Of a stretch of 64,000 bases of DNA, positions 39,501 through 45,500 are shown in pieces. Below the pieces are notes generated by a model. The model worked only from the letters and a program-made list of their open reading frames with translations, did not search any database and was not told where the DNA came from. Made by a program: the position numbers and the translations under genes. The first letter of the stretch is position 1. Every line of letters starts with the position of its first letter. Origin of the DNA: Isoperla grammatica (taxonomy: Eukaryota; Arthropoda; Insecta; Plecoptera; Perlodidae); contig OX246739.1 of assembly GCA_945910005.1 (NCBI GenBank), positions 37,644,608-37,708,607 on the forward strand, read 5' to 3'.

Positions 39501-42500
39501 GACTAACGTTATATTCTACATTATTACTGCACTCAAGGAGTTTAAGTATAGAGTTCATGTATTTCTAACAAATGACTCTTTGTATGTATACTATATCTAT
39601 AGAGCTCTGTCACTTAGATTAACCATTTAGCCGACAATAGTCGGGAATTCTCCGTAAGTGTAGCCTACCACAGCCCTCAATCATCAATGAACTCTCACAA
39701 CACTGAACATTTCTTTAACTGGGCTACTAGTTTTTAAATTGTTTAAAAAAATATAATAATCTGTTTTAAACAATTGACGTTTTTCGTGTCGTATTTGTTC
39801 GTTGTCTCCCAAACCAAAAAGCAAGCAAGCTCTCAGGTTATGTGGGCACACTTCCTGATGATAACATATTATCTACAACAAACACTTTCACCTGCATAGA
39901 ATTCACCCATAGTGGTGTTAATCACATAAACTTTCCTTTCGATAAAGGTCATTATTTGCGTTTCGATGCAAGGTCGTATAGTGTGAAATAGATTTCCGCG
40001 TGTGAAGCTGTGGAAATGTCAGTGTCACTGACGTTGCTGGTAAGGATTTCTCAGGAAATGTATTATGTGATGTGGTCCGGTAAGGCATATACAATACATA
40101 AGGAATGTCAACGATAATCGCGTATCGATAATATCGTAAATCGATATTATCGCGATATGGCTAGCCATATGTATTGTAGCAGTATGTATTGAACAGCAAA
40201 TATGGCTAGCCATATCGCGATAATCGTACGATATTAATTTATGTGCGATATCCCGATAATCGCGGCGAATTGATTTCATATTTGAATTTGGCGCCTGCTC
40301 AACGTTAGCCGAGCGACCACTGACCAGCCGCCGAGTGCCCTCCTTCGATGTAGCCGCAAGAAACTATTCGCCAGTACCCTCCCCCCCCACATATGACGCA
40401 ATGTTAAAAAGTAGTATTAGTGCAGCTCATTTCATAATATCGCGGCAATATATCGCGATGGAAATTTAAAATGCAATATCGAGACGATATTTTTTTGCGC
40501 CGATATTATCGCGATATATTTTTATTGTTGTTGCAATTATCGATATGGAATTTCATATCGTTTGACATTCCTACATACATACTGCCATGTGGTCAGTTAT
40601 CCATAGATGTATCGCCAGTAAGCATCTCATTGTACCATGAAGTAATTGAATTGACAACGCGCTATCTCCACGAGTCACTCGGCAATGACGAACGCATCTG
40701 TGTTGACGATTATTGTTTACTATTTTCGTCTCTATTATTACAATCGTGTTATTGGAGACTTTGAGGGGTGTTCGATGAAGATGAAGGACTATCACAAAAA
40801 CACATGCCGCACTCTAGGCCGGCACGTCACGGCACGTCACGTCACGTCGTCACGGCACGGCGCGACCTGTCCAAACGACGGTAGGGATTAAATGACTGTG
40901 AAAAATGAACCTCCCCACACCGACCCATCACGTCATTGTGTGCGTAGGTTTGTTTATTCACATTCAATAATCCCTAACGTCGTTTCAACGGGTCGCGCCG
41001 TGACGTGCCGGTCTAGTGTGAAACAACCTTTATGCGGGATTTGAACCCACGTTCCTAGGGCCGGCGCCCCAACCGAATGAGTCACCGTGGAAAGCGCGAA
41101 GGCATCGGTATAGTAGTCGTACAGCAACTACGGGTATGCTTTCGTCATCAATCAATGACGTGTTGACGGTCTCGGCCAACCCGAGCAGGTATTTGAATTA
41201 GCCACGGCTGCTGGTTGGCTGCCGCTCACCAGCCGTGACGGAAGCATTACCGAAGTTGTACGAGGACTATATCATAGTTCCAGGATAAGTGATGTGTGTA
41301 CTGTAATGTAACACGCTAACTGTTCCCTGGGTCAGTCAGCCTGTTGTGTCAGTACCGTGACGTAATCTCCCTTGTCCTCCAGGACCCCCGGACCCGCCAG
41401 CCGGCCAGCCAATGGTCTCCGAGCTGGAGGCGCCTTTGTCCTGCATGGTCGCCTGGTCGAGCGCGCCCTATGACGGAGGCTGCATCGTCACCAGCTACAG
41501 CGTCGAGATGCGTCGCGGCGCCGCCTCTGATTGGTCGGTGTTGACAGACGACTGTCACTCCTTCTCGCACGTAGTACCCGGGTTGGTAACCGGCGAGAGC
41601 TATGTCTTCAGGGTCCGCGCGTTCAATGTACACGGAGCCAGCGAGCCCAGTGCTGAGTCAGCTCCCTTCGTCTTGGGACAACACACGGATGCCGGTGAGT
41701 CTCGCTTGAGGACGGTTTCATCATAGTGTGATTTTCATTCATCATGTCTTGTTGAAGACCATTTTACAAAATCCCTTAATTGCAGTCTTCGCGATAGTAA
41801 AGTTACAAAGGATAGGAGTGCCCTCGAACCAAGAAAATCCCCAGCATACAATTTTGTAACATCAGTGTTCATTTGTTATTTTTAAACTGAAAACAGATGT
41901 CTTCTAGAACAAACATCAAAATTGTCTTATTGCATACAACTTTGAAGCAATAATTATTTATTGCTGCCTTCTTATTGGTCACTATAAATACTTATAAATA
42001 CATTTCCTCAAAGCGAGGTCAACAACAGAATCCTATATTTATTCTTTATTTTAACGTTTCGAAAAGGACATACACATGGAATAGAGCAGATGAGGGGGAA
42101 TTTTATTGAATTTGAAGACTGTTGAATTTCAAGACCTGATGATAATGTGTGTAACGGCCTTGTGAATCCAATCATTTGGACGGCCAATACATTTTATGAT
42201 GCCAAAGTATAATAGTAAATACAGTTCTTAGTTGTAATAGCTTTAGAAATTCAGAAATTACAAAAAAGTAAAACACACTCGACACAGTTTCAAAGGGCAA
42301 GTAAGTAGGATTCAATCAAATGGAAGACCTTGCAGCTTGTCCAATGGTTGGTCGTGTGCCCAGGGCTGTATCAATGTATGCTTGTGTCCACAGAGGAGGA
42401 GACCTTCACGCAGTCGTTCGAGCCTCGCATTGTGGCCGTCGAGTCGGGCGCCGACTTCAAGCAACGCTTCGACATCCTCGAGGAGCTGGGCAAGGGTCGC

Positions 42501-45500
42501 TTCGGCGTCGTCCACAAGGTATGCGACACCGAGACTGGCGAGAAACTCGCCGCCAAGTTCATCCGCTGCATCAAGTCCAAGGACCGCGAGAAGGTGCAGG
42601 AAGAGATCGACATCATGAACTGTCTACGTCATCCGAAGCTCCTCCAATTGGCGGCCGCGTTCGAGAACCCCCGCGAGATCATCATGGTCATGGAGCTCAT
42701 CTCGGGCGGAGAACTCTTCGAGAGGGTGGTCGCCGATGACTTCACCCTCACAGAAAAGGACTGCATCCTCTTCATGAGGCAGATTGTCGAGGGGGTCGAA
42801 TACATGCACCAGAACTCTGTGGTGCATCTTGACCTCAAGCCCGAGAACATCATGTGCTACACGCGAACCTCACATCAGATCAAGCTCATCGACTTTGGGC
42901 TTGCTAAGAAGTTGGACCCGTCGACTCCTGTCAGAGTCCTCTTTGGCACGCCCGAGTTTATCCCGCCGGAGATCATCAACTACGAGATCATCGGCCTTGA
43001 GTCTGACATGTGGTCCGTGGGCGTTATTTGCTACGTTCTGTAAGTATTCTTTGTAGTACGACACCATTTGTAAGACGATCTTAAATTGTGGCACAGATTA
43101 AAGAGAAATTGGTGAACTATTTGGATTTGAGAATACACCTGATAATTGAAAATAGTTTGAAATATTTTCTTCAAAATACAAATTGAGCTGCTTAAATATG
43201 GTATTTAGTGGTTCATCTATCAACTTTGAATACTTTTTGGCTTCCTTCTTAGAAGGAAAAGGTAGAGTAGAACGGATTTTCGGACTTTGAACAGCTTCAT
43301 CTAAAGTAGTCACGCGTGTCATAGGTTTGCCATCACTGGTCAGTGGTATATACAAATATTGTAATTAACAATAAAACGCTCAAGATAATATGAAAGACTC
43401 TTTATCATCTGATCAATTACTGCTAGAATATCCTCTGGCACTTAACTTCCAGAAAGTAACTTCAAACAATCACTTTCTACGATGAATACGAACCTTGAAT
43501 ACTGATGCATGTACGATTTGTTTCCAGACTTTCAGGCCTATCACCCTTCATGGGAGACAGTGACGCAGAGACCTTCGCCAACATCACACGCGCAGATTTC
43601 GACTTCGACGACGAAGCCTTTGACGCCATCTCCCAGGAGGCCAAAGAATTCATCAGCTCCCTCCTCGTGCAGAAGAAGGAGTAAGTGGTTTTCTCAGTAT
43701 TTCACTCGTGTGCAATATGCGTGTCTCTCTAAGCTGAGAGGTGCAAACTAAACTAGCTTGGAATTTGTCATATGACTAAAATGGTTCCAGTAGTAATTTA
43801 AATCGCTTTCAATTTGGTATTTTACCAGTAATTTCTAATTTGACAACACTCTAATATTTGTTTCTTTAAGGTTGCATCCAAGAATCTCAATGAATGGTTA
43901 TTTGTTTTAGGAAGCGACAGACAGCCAGCCAGTGCCTACAGTGCACGTGGTTAGCTCAACAACACGAAAACATGAGCTGCGTTAAGCTCAGTACAGACAA
44001 GCTCAAAAAGTTCATCATCCGTAGAAAGTGGCAGGTACGTAAATGGTGTTACGTAAGTAAACTTAAATATGACATTACCTTTTGTTTCACCTTTATCAAT
44101 GTCAAGTCAAATCAATGTCAATGAATTCGAAATCCAAGTCACATTGGATCTTCTTTTGGGTAAAGGATGACCTCTTATGCATCTTTTAATTCAAAACTTA
44201 AATTTAAGATATTATATTTATGATCTCTGCTACTTGCATTATTTGCAAATCTAACTTCAGTTGCTTCATCTCATAACTGAACGCTAGAGCGGTTGAAATA
44301 ATGTGAAAGACGTGGTCTTGAACGTTTTGATTTTGATGATGTACATTGTCCACTACCATTGACTATTTGTACCCTAATATATTGTCATCATGGAACTTCG
44401 CTGAGTACTGACCCTTATTTTCTAAACGAGAACACGTAGGCCTATCTTATAGTCTTAGACAGAACCCCAACCCATGAATGACTGTCAAACGAGCTGAAAC
44501 AGGGAGGCTTGCGCAGAAATGTGTATTGTCGTCAAACTTGAAGACGCCAATAGACGGCCCGATTAAATCTTTGTTAGTTGTGTTGTTGTGCTATTTACCA
44601 AAAGTGTTGTGATTAACATTTAAGATTTTTCCCATAGGTGTATTGTGTTTGTTTGTTTGTGTTCCTTGATTCTGAAGATCGAGCTGATATGGTCTTGCTT
44701 TGTTAGATAAATGTCAACTTTTGGGTTCGAGTAGCATGATTGCAATATTAGAGATATAAAGCAAGAAGCCAATTTTCGATTAATAAATAAGTGTTTTTCA
44801 AAATTTAAATCATTACATTTGAGCAATTCGTTGATTGGGAAGATAACAAATGGAAATTTTGCTTCATTGAAAATTGAAAACAAGAAAAACTAGACCTTGT
44901 GCACTAGCTCTCCGTTTGACAATCGTCATAAGTTGGAACCTAATAGTTTTCAATTTTTAAAGAACCAATTGTAACCACCTGCTTCATTACAGTCTCATAA
45001 TATTATGTAGTTTGATCACAGCTGACGATGTTCTGAACGAATACTTTTCATATTACGAAAGATATAAATTTTATATTAACAAATTGTACCTTCTTAAAAT
45101 TGTTACAAGCTACCATCTTTAAACACATTATGACTATCAGGCACCAAATCCTGTATAATGTCAAAAACACTTCTTGATCGACTCACTCATCGTTCCATAG
45201 CAACCCTGTGGATGCTGACTTCACATATATGAGTGACAATGGCCAACTAAATGTGTGCATTAAAAATGCTGACGTCATGAGTGAGGCATTGGCCATCAAA
45301 ATGTCACATTTAAAAATGCCACTCACTGATTGACTCCGACTCACTCATCTATGACGTCAGCATTCACAAGGATTCAATGAAACCACTTGGTCACAAATAT
45401 CTTGAGTCAATCGCCCAGATGTTCACGCAGGTATTTGCCACATAAGACCCTCACGTGTTGTGTTTGTAGTAGTTGTACTTGTAGTAACGCATGGTTTTGT

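Noticed and set aside
42320..42853. Several long frames on both strands across the kinase exon
   Set aside because: They are shadows of the GC-rich kinase exon in other frames.
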